Positions 26,492 through 35,761 of a DNA stretch of 64,000 nucleotides are shown here, one piece after another (position 1 is the stretch's first letter; the number at the start of each line of letters is the position of its first letter). The notes beneath the pieces are model-generated. The model did no database searches, was not told the DNA's origin, and saw nothing but the letters and a program-made list of their open reading frames with translations. A program made the translations under genes and the position numbers. The DNA lies in assembly GCF_001983165.1 (NCBI RefSeq), contig NZ_MNPU01000006.1, positions 62,001 through 126,000 of the forward strand, read 5' to 3'. The stretch is from Pseudomonas gessardii. Its GTDB lineage: Bacteria > Pseudomonadota > Gammaproteobacteria > Pseudomonadales > Pseudomonadaceae.

Positions 26492-27493
26492 TTACTCGGC
26501 GTTACATAGCGCCAGGCAGTTATCCAGCATACGGTTGGAGAAGCCCCACTCGTTGTCATACCAGGCCAGGACCTTGAGCAGCTTGCCGCTGGACTTGGTG
26601 TGGTTGGCGTCGAAGATCGACGACAGCGGGTTATGGTTGAAGTCGCTGGAAACCAGCGGCAGGGTGTTGTAGCCGAGGATTTTCGAGTGTTGGCTGGCTT
26701 CTTTGAGCAGCGCGTTGACCTCGTCTGCCGTGGCTTCTTTTTTCAATTGCACGGTCAGGTCCACCAGCGACACGTTGATCACCGGCACCCGCACCGCCAT
26801 GCCGGTCAGCTTGCCTGCCAGTTCCGGCAGTACCAGGCCCACCGCTTCGGCGGCGCCGGTCTTGCTCGGGATCATGTTCTGCGTGGCCGAGCGGGCGCGG
26901 TAGGGGTCGGTGTGGTAGACGTCGGTCAGGTTCTGGTCGTTGGTGTAGGCATGAATAGTGGTCATCAGGCCGCTTTCGATCCCCAGTTCGCGATGCAGCA
27001 CCTGGGCCACCGGCGCCAGGCAGTTGGTGGTGCAGGAGGCGTTGGAGATGATCTGGTGCGATTGACGCAAAATGTCATGGTTTACCCCGTAGACCACGGT
27101 GGCATCCGCGCCCTTGGCCGGGGCCGAGATGATTACCTTGCGCGCACCGGCGCTAAGATGGGCGGCGGCCTTGTCACGGTCGGTGAACAGGCCGGTACAT
27201 TCAAATACCACGTCGATCTTGTGTGCAGCCCACGGCAGGTCGGCCGGGTTGCGAATGGCACTCACGGCAATCCGGTCGCCGTTGACGGTCAGACTTTCCT
27301 GATCGTGGGCCACCTCTGCATCGAAAGTGCCATGGACGGTGTCGTATTTGAGCAGGTGGGCATTGATCGAACTGTCGCCCAGGTCATTGATGGCGACGAT
27401 CTGCAAATCCTGGCGGTAACCTTGGGTATAAAGTGCGCGCAGGACGTTGCGGCCAATACGGCCAAAACCATTGATTGCAATCCGAAGAGTCAT
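26492..27493 (-). CDS. gap: glyceraldehyde-3-phosphate dehydrogenase, type I
   Basis: The 333-residue enzyme converts glyceraldehyde 3-phosphate to 1,3-bisphosphoglycerate with NAD. It has the Rossmann start ([15 protein letters not shown]) and the catalytic Cys in [12 protein letters not shown]. It lies divergent from edd, as in other Pseudomonas, and handles triose phosphate from the Entner-Doudoroff pathway. Two HexR boxes lie between the two genes, so it should be induced when the KDPG intermediate releases HexR. Start ATG 27493. The stop abuts REPIN R3. Confidence 0.95.
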   Translation of the reverse strand: MTLRIAINGFGRIGRNVLRALYTQGYRQDLQIVAINDLGDSSINAHLLKYDTVHGTFDAEVAHDQESLTVNGDRIAVSAIRNPADLPWAAHKIDVVFECTGLFTDRDKAAAHLSAGARKVIISAPAKGADATVVYGVNHDILRQSHQIISNASCTTNCLAPVAQVLHRELGIESGLMTTIHAYTNDQNLTDVYHTDPYRARSATQNMIPSKTGAAEAVGLVLPELAGKLTGMAVRVPVINVSLVDLTVQLKKEATADEVNALLKEASQHSKILGYNTLPLVSSDFNHNPLSSIFDANHTKSSGKLLKVLAWYDNEWGFSNRMLDNCLALCNAE

Positions 27494-27517
27494 TTGAAAG
27501 CGCCTGTCGTCGATTTG

Positions 27518-27532
27518 TTGTAAGAATTACAA
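27518..27532. promoter_or_regulatory. HexR operator proximal to gap
   Basis: TTGTAAGAATTACAA fits the HexR consensus TTGT-N7-ACAA exactly and is itself nearly a full palindrome. It lies 25 bp upstream of the gap start codon. Confidence 0.75.
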
Positions 27533-27579
27533 GATTATTCGCATAAAAATAGAAAACAAGCCTTTTTAGTGGCAATATT

Positions 27580-27594
27580 TTGTTCAATCTACAA
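27580..27594. promoter_or_regulatory. HexR operator proximal to edd
   Basis: TTGTTCAATCTACAA fits TTGT-N7-ACAA exactly. It lies 120 bp upstream of the edd start and 47 bp from the other box, so each divergent gene has its own site. Confidence 0.75.
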
Positions 27595-27714
27595 CGAGTG
27601 ACCTGAATCAACTGGTCCGATGATCCGAGCGACTCCCTGCCATCCCATGAGCGGTGGGCGTTTGATCAGCATAGACACTCAGGTCGCCACATCCGTTAGC
27701 CTGGAGTTCTACAC

Positions 27715-29541
27715 ATGCATCCCCGCGTACTTGAGGTCACCGAACGCCTTATCGCCCGTAGCCGCGCTACCCGTGAGGCGTACCTTGCGCTGATTCGCGG
27801 CGCGGCCAGCGACGGGCCGATGCGCGGCAAGCTGCAATGCGCCAACTTTGCCCACGGCGTGGCCGGGTGCGGCACTGAAGATAAAAATAGCCTGCGGATG
27901 ATGAATGCCGCCAACGTGGCAATTGTTTCGTCATATAACGACATGCTTTCGGCGCACCAGCCCTACGAGCATTTCCCGGAACAGATCAAAAGCGCCCTGC
28001 GCGAGGTCGGCTCGGTCGGCCAGTTTGCCGGCGGCACCCCGGCCATGTGCGACGGCGTGACCCAGGGCGAGCCGGGCATGGAGCTGAGCCTGCTGAGCCG
28101 CGAAGTGATTGCCATGTCCACGGCGGTAGCGCTGTCCCACAATATGTTCGATGCCGCGTTGATGCTGGGGATCTGCGACAAGATCGTCCCCGGCCTGATG
28201 ATGGGCGCCCTGCGTTATGGCCACTTGCCGATGATCTTCGTGCCGGGTGGGCCGATGCCGTCGGGGATCTCCAACAAACAGAAGGCCGATGTGCGCCAGC
28301 GCTATGCCGAAGGCAAGGCCAGCCGTGAAGAGTTGCTGGAATCGGAGATGAAGTCCTACCACAGCCCCGGCACCTGCACCTTCTACGGCACCGCCAATAC
28401 CAACCAGCTGCTGATGGAAGTGATGGGCCTGCACCTGCCGGGCGCCTCGTTCGTCAACCCGTACACGCCGCTGCGCGATGCGCTGACCCGTGAGGCCGCG
28501 CACCAGGTCACGCGCCTGACCAAGGCCAATGGCAACTTCACGCCCATTGGCGAGATCGTCGACGAAAAATCCATCGTCAACTCCATTGTTGCTCTCAACG
28601 CCACCGGCGGCTCGACCAACCACACCCTGCATATGCCGGCCATCGCCATGGCGGCGGGCATTATCCTTACCTGGCAGGACATGGCCGACCTCTCGGAAGT
28701 GGTGCCGACCCTGTCCCACGTCTACCCGAACGGCAAGGCCGATATCAACCACTTCCAGGCGGCGGGCGGTATGTCGTTCCTGATCCGCGAGCTGCTGGAA
28801 GCCGGCCTGCTCCACGAAGACGTCAACACCGTCGCCGGCCATGGCCTGGGCCGCTACACCCGCGAACCGTTTTTGGTGGGCGGCGAACTGATCTGGCGCG
28901 AAGGCCCGATCGAAAGCCTCGACGAAACCATCCTGCGCCCGGTGGCCCGCGCCTTCTCCCCGGAAGGCGGGCTGCGGGTGATGGAAGGCAACCTCGGCCG
29001 CGGGGTGATGAAAGTCTCGGCGGTGGCCCTCGAACATCAAGTCGTCGAAGCGCCGGCCGTGGTGTTCCAGGACCAGCAGGACCTGGCCGATGCGTTCAAG
29101 GCCGGCCAGTTGGAGAAGGATTTTGTCGCCGTGATGCGCTTCCAGGGCCCGCGCTCCAATGGCATGCCGGAATTGCACAAGATGACGCCGTTCCTCGGTG
29201 TGCTGCAGGACCGTGGCTTCAAGGTCGCGCTGGTGACGGACGGACGCATGTCCGGTGCCTCGGGTAAGATTCCCGCTGCGATTCACGTCAGCCCCGAAGC
29301 CCAGCGCGGTGGGGCGCTGGCGCGGGTCAAGGATGGCGATATCATTCGCGTCGATGGCGTCAAAGGCACCCTGGAGCTTAAGGTGGACGCCGAAGAGTTT
29401 GCAGCGCGCGCGCCGGCCACGGGCCTGTTGGGCAATAACGTGGGGGCCGGTCGCGAGCTGTTTGCATTTATGCGCTTGGCCGCAAGCTCCGCAGAGCAGG
29501 GCGCCAGCGCCTTTACCTCTGCCCTGGAGACACTCAAGTGA
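27715..29541 (+). CDS. edd: phosphogluconate dehydratase (Entner-Doudoroff)
   Basis: The 608-residue enzyme of the IlvD/Edd family dehydrates 6-phosphogluconate to KDPG using a 4Fe-4S cluster. Family signatures are [20 protein letters not shown] (about residues 114-133) and [12 protein letters not shown] near the C-terminus. ATG 27715 follows a CTGGAG site. Its stop overlaps the glk start (GTGA), giving a coupled edd-glk-gltR-gtrS unit opposite gap, the standard Pseudomonas glucose locus. HexR control is expected. Confidence 0.96.
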   Translation: MHPRVLEVTERLIARSRATREAYLALIRGAASDGPMRGKLQCANFAHGVAGCGTEDKNSLRMMNAANVAIVSSYNDMLSAHQPYEHFPEQIKSALREVGSVGQFAGGTPAMCDGVTQGEPGMELSLLSREVIAMSTAVALSHNMFDAALMLGICDKIVPGLMMGALRYGHLPMIFVPGGPMPSGISNKQKADVRQRYAEGKASREELLESEMKSYHSPGTCTFYGTANTNQLLMEVMGLHLPGASFVNPYTPLRDALTREAAHQVTRLTKANGNFTPIGEIVDEKSIVNSIVALNATGGSTNHTLHMPAIAMAAGIILTWQDMADLSEVVPTLSHVYPNGKADINHFQAAGGMSFLIRELLEAGLLHEDVNTVAGHGLGRYTREPFLVGGELIWREGPIESLDETILRPVARAFSPEGGLRVMEGNLGRGVMKVSAVALEHQVVEAPAVVFQDQQDLADAFKAGQLEKDFVAVMRFQGPRSNGMPELHKMTPFLGVLQDRGFKVALVTDGRMSGASGKIPAAIHVSPEAQRGGALARVKDGDIIRVDGVKGTLELKVDAEEFAARAPATGLLGNNVGAGRELFAFMRLAASSAEQGASAFTSALETLK

Positions 29542-30494
29542 AACTTGCACTGGTTGGTGATATTGGCGGTACCAACGCCCGGTTTGCGTTGTGGCGGGAC
29601 CAGGCACTGCATTCGATCCGGGTGCAGGCCACGGCGGATCACGCCAGCCCCGAAGAGGCGATCCAGGCCTACCTCGCCGAGGAAGGCCTGGCGCCGGGTT
29701 CCATTGGTGCGGTGTGCCTGTCGGTGGCCGGGCCGGTCAGTGGGGATGAGTTCAAGTTCACCAACAACCATTGGCGCCTGAGCAAGGCCGCGTTCTGCAG
29801 GACATTGCAAGTGGACGAGCTGTTGCTGGTCAATGACTTCTCGGCCATGGCCCTGGGCATGACCCGCCTGCAACCCGATGAGTACCGCGTGGTCTGCGCC
29901 GGCACGCCGGAGCCGTGGCGCCCGGCGGTGGTGATCGGCCCGGGCACGGGGCTGGGCGTGGGCACTCTGCTGGATATGGGGGCAGGCCGTTGGGTGGCGC
30001 TACCGGGGGAGGGCGGGCATGTCGACCTGCCCCTGAGCAGCCCACGGGAAACCCAGTTGTGGCAGCACATCTACAACGAGATCGGGCATGTCAGCGCCGA
30101 GACCGCCCTGAGCGGCGGCGGCTTGCCCCGCCTGTACCGGGCGATCTGCGCGGTGGACGGCCACCCGGCGGTATTGGAAACCCCGGAGGCGATTACCGCC
30201 GCCGGGCTGGCGGGTGATCCGGTGGCGATGGAGGTTTTGGACCAGTTCAGCATCTGGCTGGGCCGCGTGGCCGGCAATAACGTGCTGACCACCGGCGCCC
30301 GGGGTGGCGTGTATATCGTGGGCGGGGTGATCCCGCGGTTTGCCGAATTCTTTATCAACAGTGGCTTTGCCAAGAGCTTTGCGGACAAAGGCTGCATGAG
30401 TGACTACTTCAAGGGTATCCCGGTGTGGTTGGTGACGGCGCCGTATTCCGGGTTGACCGGGGCCGGTGTGGCGTTGGAGCAGGCATTTGCGTAG
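29538..30494 (+). CDS. glk: glucokinase
   Basis: The 318-residue ROK-unrelated glucokinase (Glk family) phosphorylates cytoplasmic glucose to feed the Entner-Doudoroff route. It has the phosphate-binding start [14 protein letters not shown], the catalytic Asp in [10 protein letters not shown], and an ATP loop [11 protein letters not shown]. The start is GTG 29538, overlapping the edd stop by 4 bases. A REP pair lies between its end and gltR. Confidence 0.95.
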   Translation: MKLALVGDIGGTNARFALWRDQALHSIRVQATADHASPEEAIQAYLAEEGLAPGSIGAVCLSVAGPVSGDEFKFTNNHWRLSKAAFCRTLQVDELLLVNDFSAMALGMTRLQPDEYRVVCAGTPEPWRPAVVIGPGTGLGVGTLLDMGAGRWVALPGEGGHVDLPLSSPRETQLWQHIYNEIGHVSAETALSGGGLPRLYRAICAVDGHPAVLETPEAITAAGLAGDPVAMEVLDQFSIWLGRVAGNNVLTTGARGGVYIVGGVIPRFAEFFINSGFAKSFADKGCMSDYFKGIPVWLVTAPYSGLTGAGVALEQAFA

Positions 30495-30504
30495 GCAGTG
30501 ATGG

Positions 30505-30585
30505 CCCTATCGCGGGCAAGCCCGCTCCCACATTTGATGGTGTTCACAAATCAAGATGTGGGAGCGGGCTTGCCCGCGATGGGGT
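30505..30585. repeat. REPIN R4 between glk and gltR
   Basis: The arms are of the CGCGGGCAAGCCCGCTCCCA subfamily, inverted around a short A/T-rich spacer. This subfamily differs from R1-R3 in the arm sequence (GCGGG instead of GCTGG). Confidence 0.9.
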
Positions 30586-30620
30586 CCTAGAGAGCACCCC
30601 ATAACAACAAGGAGGCCCCC

Positions 30621-31352
30621 GTGAGCGTAATCAGTAAATCCATTCTTCTCGTCGACGACGACGAGGAAATCCGCGAGTTGCTGCAAACCTACCTCAGTCG
30701 CGCCGGCTTCCAGGTGCGGGGCGTGCCCAATGGCGCGGGGTTTCGCCAAGCCATGGACGAAGCACCGTGCGACCTGGTGATCCTTGACGTGATGCTGCCC
30801 GATGAGGATGGCTTCAGCCTCTGCCGCTGGGTGCGTCAACACCCGCGCCAGGCCCAGGTGCCGATCATCATGCTCACCGCCAGCTCCGACGAAGCCGACC
30901 GGGTTATCGGCCTGGAGCTGGGCGCCGACGACTATATCGGCAAACCCTTCAGCCCCCGTGAGCTGCAGGCGCGCATCAAGGCCCTGTTGCGCCGCTGCCA
31001 GTTTGGCCAGGAACGCAGCGGCGGCGATGTGTTGGTGTTCGATGAGTGGCGGCTGGACATGATCAGCCATCGGCTATTTCACCTCGATGGCGAGGAAGTC
31101 ATCCTGTCCGGGGCCGACTTTGCCCTGCTCAAGCTGTTCCTCGATCACCCCCAGCAAATCCTTGACCGCGACACCATCGGTAATGCCACCCGTGGCCGTG
31201 ACCTGATGCCCCTCGACCGCATTGTCGACATGGCCGTCAGCCGCCTGCGACAACGCCTACGCGATACCGAGAAACCGCCGCGGCTGATCCGCACCGTGCG
31301 TGGCAGTGGTTACCAACTGGCAGCCAATGTGGTTGCCAGCAATGCCCACTGA
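30621..31352 (+). CDS. gltR: GltR, OmpR-family response regulator of glucose uptake
   Basis: The 243-residue regulator has phospho-acceptor Asp56 (LVILDVMLPDEDG), receiver Lys in YIGKPF, and a winged-helix domain ending RTVRGSGYQL. In P. aeruginosa and P. putida GltR with GtrS controls the glucose porin/ABC transporter genes and gap/edd-linked functions. The start is GTG 30621 behind a strong AAGGAGG site. The stop overlaps gtrS by 11 bases. Confidence 0.93.
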   Translation: MSVISKSILLVDDDEEIRELLQTYLSRAGFQVRGVPNGAGFRQAMDEAPCDLVILDVMLPDEDGFSLCRWVRQHPRQAQVPIIMLTASSDEADRVIGLELGADDYIGKPFSPRELQARIKALLRRCQFGQERSGGDVLVFDEWRLDMISHRLFHLDGEEVILSGADFALLKLFLDHPQQILDRDTIGNATRGRDLMPLDRIVDMAVSRLRQRLRDTEKPPRLIRTVRGSGYQLAANVVASNAH

Positions 31353-32796
31353 ACGCCGGCGCATTCCGGTCCCGCGTTCATTGCTGGGGCGCATGCTGCT
31401 GCTGACCCTGTTGGCGGTGCTGTTTGCCCAGGCCTTATCCAGCGTGATCTGGGTGTCGCAACTGCGCGCTACCCAGCTTGAAGGCCTGGTCACCAGCGCC
31501 CGTAGCCTGGCCCATTCGATGACCGCCAGCGTCAGCTATTTCCGCTCGCTGCCGGTGGCTTATCGGCCGCTGGTACTCGACCAGTTGCGCAGCATGGGCG
31601 GCACGCGTTTTGTGGTGACGCTCAACGACAAGCCGCTGGATATGCAGATCTTGCCGCAAACCCCGCGCAAACAGGCGGTGCTCGGTGTGGTGGACGACGT
31701 GCTGCGCCAGGCCCTGGGCAGTGACGTGCATTTTTCGGTGGAGTTTGTCAGTGCCGAAGACCTGCGCATCTTCAATGCCGGCCTGAAACTCGATGAACTG
31801 CCACGCTCCTGGGCGCATTACGCCCTGACCCTGGAGCCGGTCAACCCCCCCGTATTGGTGACGCAGATCGAGTTGGGCGCCGGCGAGTGGCTGTATATCG
31901 CCTCGTTGCTGCCCGAGCCCTACACCAGCCTCGAAGAACAAGGCCTGCCCTCCCAGCAGGTGTGGTTTATCGTGTTGACCAGCGGCTTTTTGTTGCTGTT
32001 TATCGGTTTGCTGGTGCACTGGCAAAGCCGGCCGCTCAAGCGCCTGGCCCGGGCGGCGCGGGACCTGTCCCTGGGCGCCGACGTGGAGCCGGTGGCCGAA
32101 GGCGGCGGCAGCGAAGTGGTGGAAGTGGGCCGGGCGTTCAATGCCATGCGCGAGCGGATCAGCCGCTACCTGACCGAGCGCAGCCAGTTGTTCAGTGCCA
32201 TTTCCCACGACCTGCGCACCCCGATCACCCGCCTGCGGCTGCGGGTGGAGTTGCTGGAGGATGAAAAGCTGCAAGCTAAGTTCGGCCGTGACCTGGATGA
32301 GCTGGAGCTGCTGGTCAAGGGCGCGTTGCAGTGCGTCAAGGACACCGACATCCACGAGAACATCGAGCCGGTGGACCTCAACCATGTGCTCGACTGCCTG
32401 GTGGAGCCGTACCTGGCGCCCAACGGCAATGGCCGGGTGACCCAGCACGGCCGGGCGTTGACGGCCTACCCGGGCAAGCCGTTGGCGCTCAAGCGCTGCA
32501 TTGGCAACCTGATCGACAATGCCTTGAAGTACGGGCAGAACGCCCATCTGCGTATCGAAGACGATGGCGCGCAGTTCATCCTGCATGTGGATGACGAGGG
32601 GCCGGGCGTGCCGGAGCAGCGTCTGGAGCAGGTCTTCGAGCCGCATTTTCGCCTGGCGGGGCAGCAGCAGGGGTATGGTTTGGGGTTGGGGATTGCGCGC
32701 AATATTGCCCACAGCCATGGCGGCGAAGTGAGCCTGCAGAATTTGCGCGAAGGTGGCCTGCGGGTGACCTTGCAACTGCCCCGTACCCTGGACTAA
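31342..32796 (+). CDS. gtrS: GtrS, sensor kinase for glucose metabolism
   Basis: The 484-residue kinase has helix 1 at about residues 17-38, a periplasmic sensor of about 170 residues, helix 2 at about 207-226, HAMP, H-box His289 (FSAISHDLRTPITRL), N-box (GNLIDNALKYG) and ATP boxes (DDEGPGVP, GYGLGLGIA). GtrS is known to sense ketogluconate/6-phosphogluconate-type signals. ATG 31342, inside the gltR end, is preferred to an in-frame ATG at 31300. REPIN R5 follows. Confidence 0.92.
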   Translation: MPTERRRIPVPRSLLGRMLLLTLLAVLFAQALSSVIWVSQLRATQLEGLVTSARSLAHSMTASVSYFRSLPVAYRPLVLDQLRSMGGTRFVVTLNDKPLDMQILPQTPRKQAVLGVVDDVLRQALGSDVHFSVEFVSAEDLRIFNAGLKLDELPRSWAHYALTLEPVNPPVLVTQIELGAGEWLYIASLLPEPYTSLEEQGLPSQQVWFIVLTSGFLLLFIGLLVHWQSRPLKRLARAARDLSLGADVEPVAEGGGSEVVEVGRAFNAMRERISRYLTERSQLFSAISHDLRTPITRLRLRVELLEDEKLQAKFGRDLDELELLVKGALQCVKDTDIHENIEPVDLNHVLDCLVEPYLAPNGNGRVTQHGRALTAYPGKPLALKRCIGNLIDNALKYGQNAHLRIEDDGAQFILHVDDEGPGVPEQRLEQVFEPHFRLAGQQQGYGLGLGIARNIAHSHGGEVSLQNLREGGLRVTLQLPRTLD

Positions 32797-32813
32797 GCCG
32801 CGCTGCCGAGCCT

Positions 32814-32886
32814 ATGTGGGAGCTGGCTTGCCTGCGATAGCGGTACATCTGACCCACCGCCATCGCAGGCAAGCCAGCTCTCACAC
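32814..32886. repeat. REPIN R5 after gtrS
   Basis: The arms ATGTGGGAGCTGGCTTGCCT and the inverse (with one change, CTCTCACA) surround a 20-25 base spacer. It lies in a convergent gap between gtrS and the AraC-type gene. Confidence 0.9.
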
Positions 32887-32900
32887 CGGTCCGCAGTAGG

Positions 32901-33830
32901 TCAGATACTCTGGCGCAATCTGGCTAAATCTCTCAGCGGCGGCGCGCCAAACAACCGGCTATATTCCCGGCTGAACTGCGACGGGCTTTCATACCCTACC
33001 CGATAGCCCGCCGCCGAGGCTTCCAGGCCTTCGGTGATCATCAGACGGCGCGCCTCCTGCAAACGCAACTGCTTCTGGTACTGCAACGGGCTCATGGCGG
33101 TGATGGCCTTGAAGCGGTGGTGCAGGGTCGACACGCTGAGATTCACTTCCTTGGCCAGGTCATCGATGCGCAGCGGTTGCTCATAGTGGCCGTTCAACCA
33201 GGTGATTGCGCAGCTGACCCGATGGCTTTGGCTATTGGCTACGGCAATTTCGTACAGGCGATAGCCCTGTGGCCCACGCAACAAACGGTAGAGGATTTCG
33301 CGGCTGATCAACGGCGCCAGGACCGCGATATCTTTGGGTGTATCCAGCAAGCGTGCCAGGCGTAGTACGGCGTCGAGCAACTGGGTGTCGATGCGGTCGA
33401 CATACATCCCGCGCGCTGTCGGGCGCGTGGGCACGCCCATGGGGCCGGCTTCGACAATCAAGGCGGTCAACTGCGCCGGGTCGAGATTGATGCGTATCGA
33501 CAGGTTGGGGTCTTCGGGTGTGGCATCGATAACCCGCCCGGCTACCGGCATCGCGACCGAGAACACCAGGTAGTTGAGTGGGTCGTAGGCAAAGATTTCA
33601 TCGGCCAGGCGCACTTCCTTGCTGCCGTTGGCGAGGATGCACAGGGCGGGTTCCACCAGCACCGGCATGAAATCGCGCGGCGCATTGTGGCGGTTCAGGT
33701 ACAGCGAGGTGATCGCCGTGCCGTAGGAACCGTCTTCCCAGGTATGCCGGTGCACGATACTGGCCAGCTCGGCGCGCTGTTTTTCCATCTCGGTATCGAG
33801 GGGAATGGACTGCTGTTCGGGCGACGACAT
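32901..33830 (-). CDS. AraC-family regulator with AraC_N (PF06719-like) domain
   Basis: The 309-residue protein has an N-terminal cupin-like AraC_N region (about residues 20-180) and a C-terminal double helix-turn-helix (LRIDDLAKEVNLSVSTLHHR and RVGYESPSQFSREYSRLFG). ATG 33830 is used; the upstream in-frame start at 33863 has no better site. It is divergent from the small monooxygenase gene across a 327-bp gap with inverted repeats that may be its operators. Ligand unknown. Confidence 0.88.
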   Translation of the reverse strand: MSSPEQQSIPLDTEMEKQRAELASIVHRHTWEDGSYGTAITSLYLNRHNAPRDFMPVLVEPALCILANGSKEVRLADEIFAYDPLNYLVFSVAMPVAGRVIDATPEDPNLSIRINLDPAQLTALIVEAGPMGVPTRPTARGMYVDRIDTQLLDAVLRLARLLDTPKDIAVLAPLISREILYRLLRGPQGYRLYEIAVANSQSHRVSCAITWLNGHYEQPLRIDDLAKEVNLSVSTLHHRFKAITAMSPLQYQKQLRLQEARRLMITEGLEASAAGYRVGYESPSQFSREYSRLFGAPPLRDLARLRQSI

Positions 33831-33902
33831 GGGGCGTTCTCTGCAGGCTGCATTGATGGGCACAGCTTAGCGGCGGCGGGGTAAACAGTGTTATGTCGAT
33901 TC

Positions 33903-34042
33903 TGCACAATCCTTGCCTGATCCTGCGGCGCCTTTTGAATCAGGCAAGCACAGGGCCTGTCATCTGCCTGAAACAAAGCCTCTGCCCCTGGCATAAAGCC
34001 TGGGGGCAAACCGGGTGTCCCTGCTTCTGGCAGGATTGTGCA
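33903..34042. promoter_or_regulatory. inverted repeats in the AraC-gene/monooxygenase divergent gap
   Basis: TGCACAATCCT at 33903-33913 recurs inverted as AGGATTGTGCA at 34032-34042. In between, CTTGCCTGAT (33912-33921) is inverted as ATCAGGCAAG (33939-33948), a perfect 10-bp palindrome with a 17-base loop. These repeats between divergent genes suggest regulator operators. The rest of the gap 33831-34157 holds nothing else I recognise. Confidence 0.4.
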
Positions 34043-34157
34043 ATAAGCCGGCAGGAATCGACTAACCCTGCCAGTGCCTGCGCCCGTATCGTTGATCCTG
34101 TGGCAACACGTCCTCAGCGTGTTTGCCGAGCATCACTTCTCAACGGGAGAGTCGAAC

Positions 34158-34499
34158 ATGTCCACCCCCATTCCCGCGAGCCATATGGCCTTTATCCGTG
34201 CCCGCAGTGGGTGCAGCACCGAACTGGGTGCGCGCTTGAGCCGTTTGATCGAACCGGGTCGCCAGGCTCAGGGTTGCCTGCAATTCTCGTTGCAGCATTC
34301 CCAGGTTGACCCCGACGTATGGTTGGTTTCAGGTTTCTGGTGCAGCGAACAGGCGATGAGCGCCTACTTCAGCTCGCCAGCCCTGATGCTGTTTAGTGAG
34401 TTGTTGAACGACGGGGTCGTGCGCAGCATGGACTTCCAGACCTTCATCGAAGCATCTGCCCCGGATGCCTATGGCGAGTACCTGCAACTGGCCGGTTAG
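34158..34499 (+). CDS. antibiotic-biosynthesis-monooxygenase-fold small protein
   Basis: The 113-residue protein fits the dimeric alpha+beta-barrel (ABM) fold: a short strand (MAFIRARSG), helix (LGARLSRLIEPGRQ), strand (GCLQFSLQHS), then DVWLVSGFWCSEQAMSAYFSS. Members act as small quinone or other monooxygenases, or as stress-related dimers, and the substrate cannot be read from sequence. ATG 34158 follows GGGAGAG. It is divergent from the AraC gene, its likely regulator. Confidence 0.7.
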   Translation: MSTPIPASHMAFIRARSGCSTELGARLSRLIEPGRQAQGCLQFSLQHSQVDPDVWLVSGFWCSEQAMSAYFSSPALMLFSELLNDGVVRSMDFQTFIEASAPDAYGEYLQLAG

Positions 34500-34540
34500 G
34501 GTTTAGAATGGCCGACTTTCCATTGGCCAGGACCTGCAAC

Positions 34541-34789
34541 ATGGCACGTAAAGAGTTTGCCCACCACGAAGCTGTTTCCGCCCTTGTGCGCGAAGACCAG
34601 GGTGGCTATAGCGCCGCCATCGCCGTCAAGGCCCTGGATGGCATGAGCGCCCCGCGCTTTCACAAGATCCTCGATGGCCAACGGTTCAAGACTGCCGACG
34701 ACGCTGACGATGCGGCGGCCCAGCAATTGGAGCGCTTGATCGCTATCGATGAAGAGGGCCAACTGGCCTGGGCAGCTGCAGCAAACTAA
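34541..34789 (+). CDS. small conserved-looking protein of unknown function
   Basis: The 82-residue protein is rich in Ala and acidic residues, with no signal peptide or membrane segment (MARKEFAHHEAVSALVREDQ at the N-terminus). I recognise no domain. ATG 34541 has an AGGACC site about 8 bases upstream; ATG 34508 in the same frame would add 11 residues. It lies 41 bp after the monooxygenase gene on the same strand, possibly in one transcript, and ends 35 bp before REPIN R6. Confidence 0.6.
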   Translation: MARKEFAHHEAVSALVREDQGGYSAAIAVKALDGMSAPRFHKILDGQRFKTADDADDAAAQQLERLIAIDEEGQLAWAAAAN

Positions 34790-34824
34790 AGAACAGCGCA
34801 ATCCCAATGGGGTAACCCGATCAG

Positions 34825-34914
34825 TGTGGGAGCTGGCTTGCCTGCGATAGCGGTGTTTCAGTCAGATTTGCCTTAACTGAACCACCGCTATCGCGGGCAA
34901 GCCCGCTCCCACAT
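34825..34914. repeat. hybrid REPIN R6 (two arm subfamilies)
   Basis: The left arm is of the GTGGGAGCTGGCTTGCCTGC type while the right arm is of the GCGGGCAAGCCCGCTCCCAC type. The two therefore pair with internal mismatches. Confidence 0.85.
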
Positions 34915-34932
34915 TTTTTACGGTGGTTTCCA

Positions 34933-35565
34933 TCAGGGTTTGTGGGCACCTGGCCGGTACATCTTGAACAGGGCTTGCGGCCCCAGCTGGAAATAATCCG
35001 CCGGGCCGCCACCCCGCAGAATCGGCTCGGCCGCCGCAGTGTCGTAGATCCCATCCTTGAGCAGCCATTTGGCGATATGCACCGCAACCACTTCGCCGAG
35101 CACCAGCCAGCTCGGGACCAGCCCTTTGTCAGCCCGCTGCAACTGAATGATCTGCGTAACCTTGCACTCGAACGACACCGGGCTTTCGCCGACCCGTGGC
35201 ACCGCAATCACCTTGGACGCCACCGGCGTCAGCCCGGCCAGTTCAAACTCGTTGACCTCAGGTGCAACGGCGGCGCAGCTCTGGTTCATCTGCTCGGCCA
35301 GTGGGCGCGTGGCCAGGTTCCAGACAAACTCGCCGGTCTGTTCGATGTTGTTCAGGCTGTCTTTGCGCCCGACACTGGAAAAACCAATGATCGGTGGGAT
35401 GTAGTTAAAGGCGTTGAAAAAACTGTAGGGCGCCAGGTTCAGGCGGCCCTGGTTGTCCTGGGACGAAATCCAGCCAATCGGGCGCGGGCCGACGATGGCG
35501 TTGAACGGGTCATGGGGCAGGCCATGGCCGTTGGCGGGTTCATAGAAATGGATATCGTCAGGCAT
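34933..35565 (-). CDS. flavin reductase family protein (DIM6/NTAB type)
   Basis: The 210-residue FMN-binding split-barrel protein has the family stretch VGPRPIGWISSQDNQGRLNL and PYSFFNAFNYIPPIIGFSS, with EFVWNLATRPLAEQMN downstream. Members either supply reduced flavin to a partner monooxygenase or act as flavoprotein oxidoreductases. No partner large subunit is adjacent; the nearby ABM-type gene is only a small candidate. Start ATG 35565. Single-gene unit. Confidence 0.85.
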   Translation of the reverse strand: MPDDIHFYEPANGHGLPHDPFNAIVGPRPIGWISSQDNQGRLNLAPYSFFNAFNYIPPIIGFSSVGRKDSLNNIEQTGEFVWNLATRPLAEQMNQSCAAVAPEVNEFELAGLTPVASKVIAVPRVGESPVSFECKVTQIIQLQRADKGLVPSWLVLGEVVAVHIAKWLLKDGIYDTAAAEPILRGGGPADYFQLGPQALFKMYRPGAHKP

Positions 35566-35761
35566 GGACGGCGGTTCCTACGGCGGGGAAAAGCGCAATA
35601 GTGCAGGTCCAAGGGCCGGATTTCCACCGGATTGGCGGTGCTGTATGGAATTTTCATCCATCGCCCACCTATTTTTCACAGCTGCACGGCCAGTCTGCAC
35701 GCCAGGTCGATACCCCCCATGAGTCGGCCTTTCGAGACTGAACTCTGGAGCCTTCTGCACA

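Noticed and set aside
27931..29607. 558-codon minus-strand open frame opposite edd
   Set aside because: Composition is typical of an antisense shadow and the plus strand clearly encodes Edd with its signatures.
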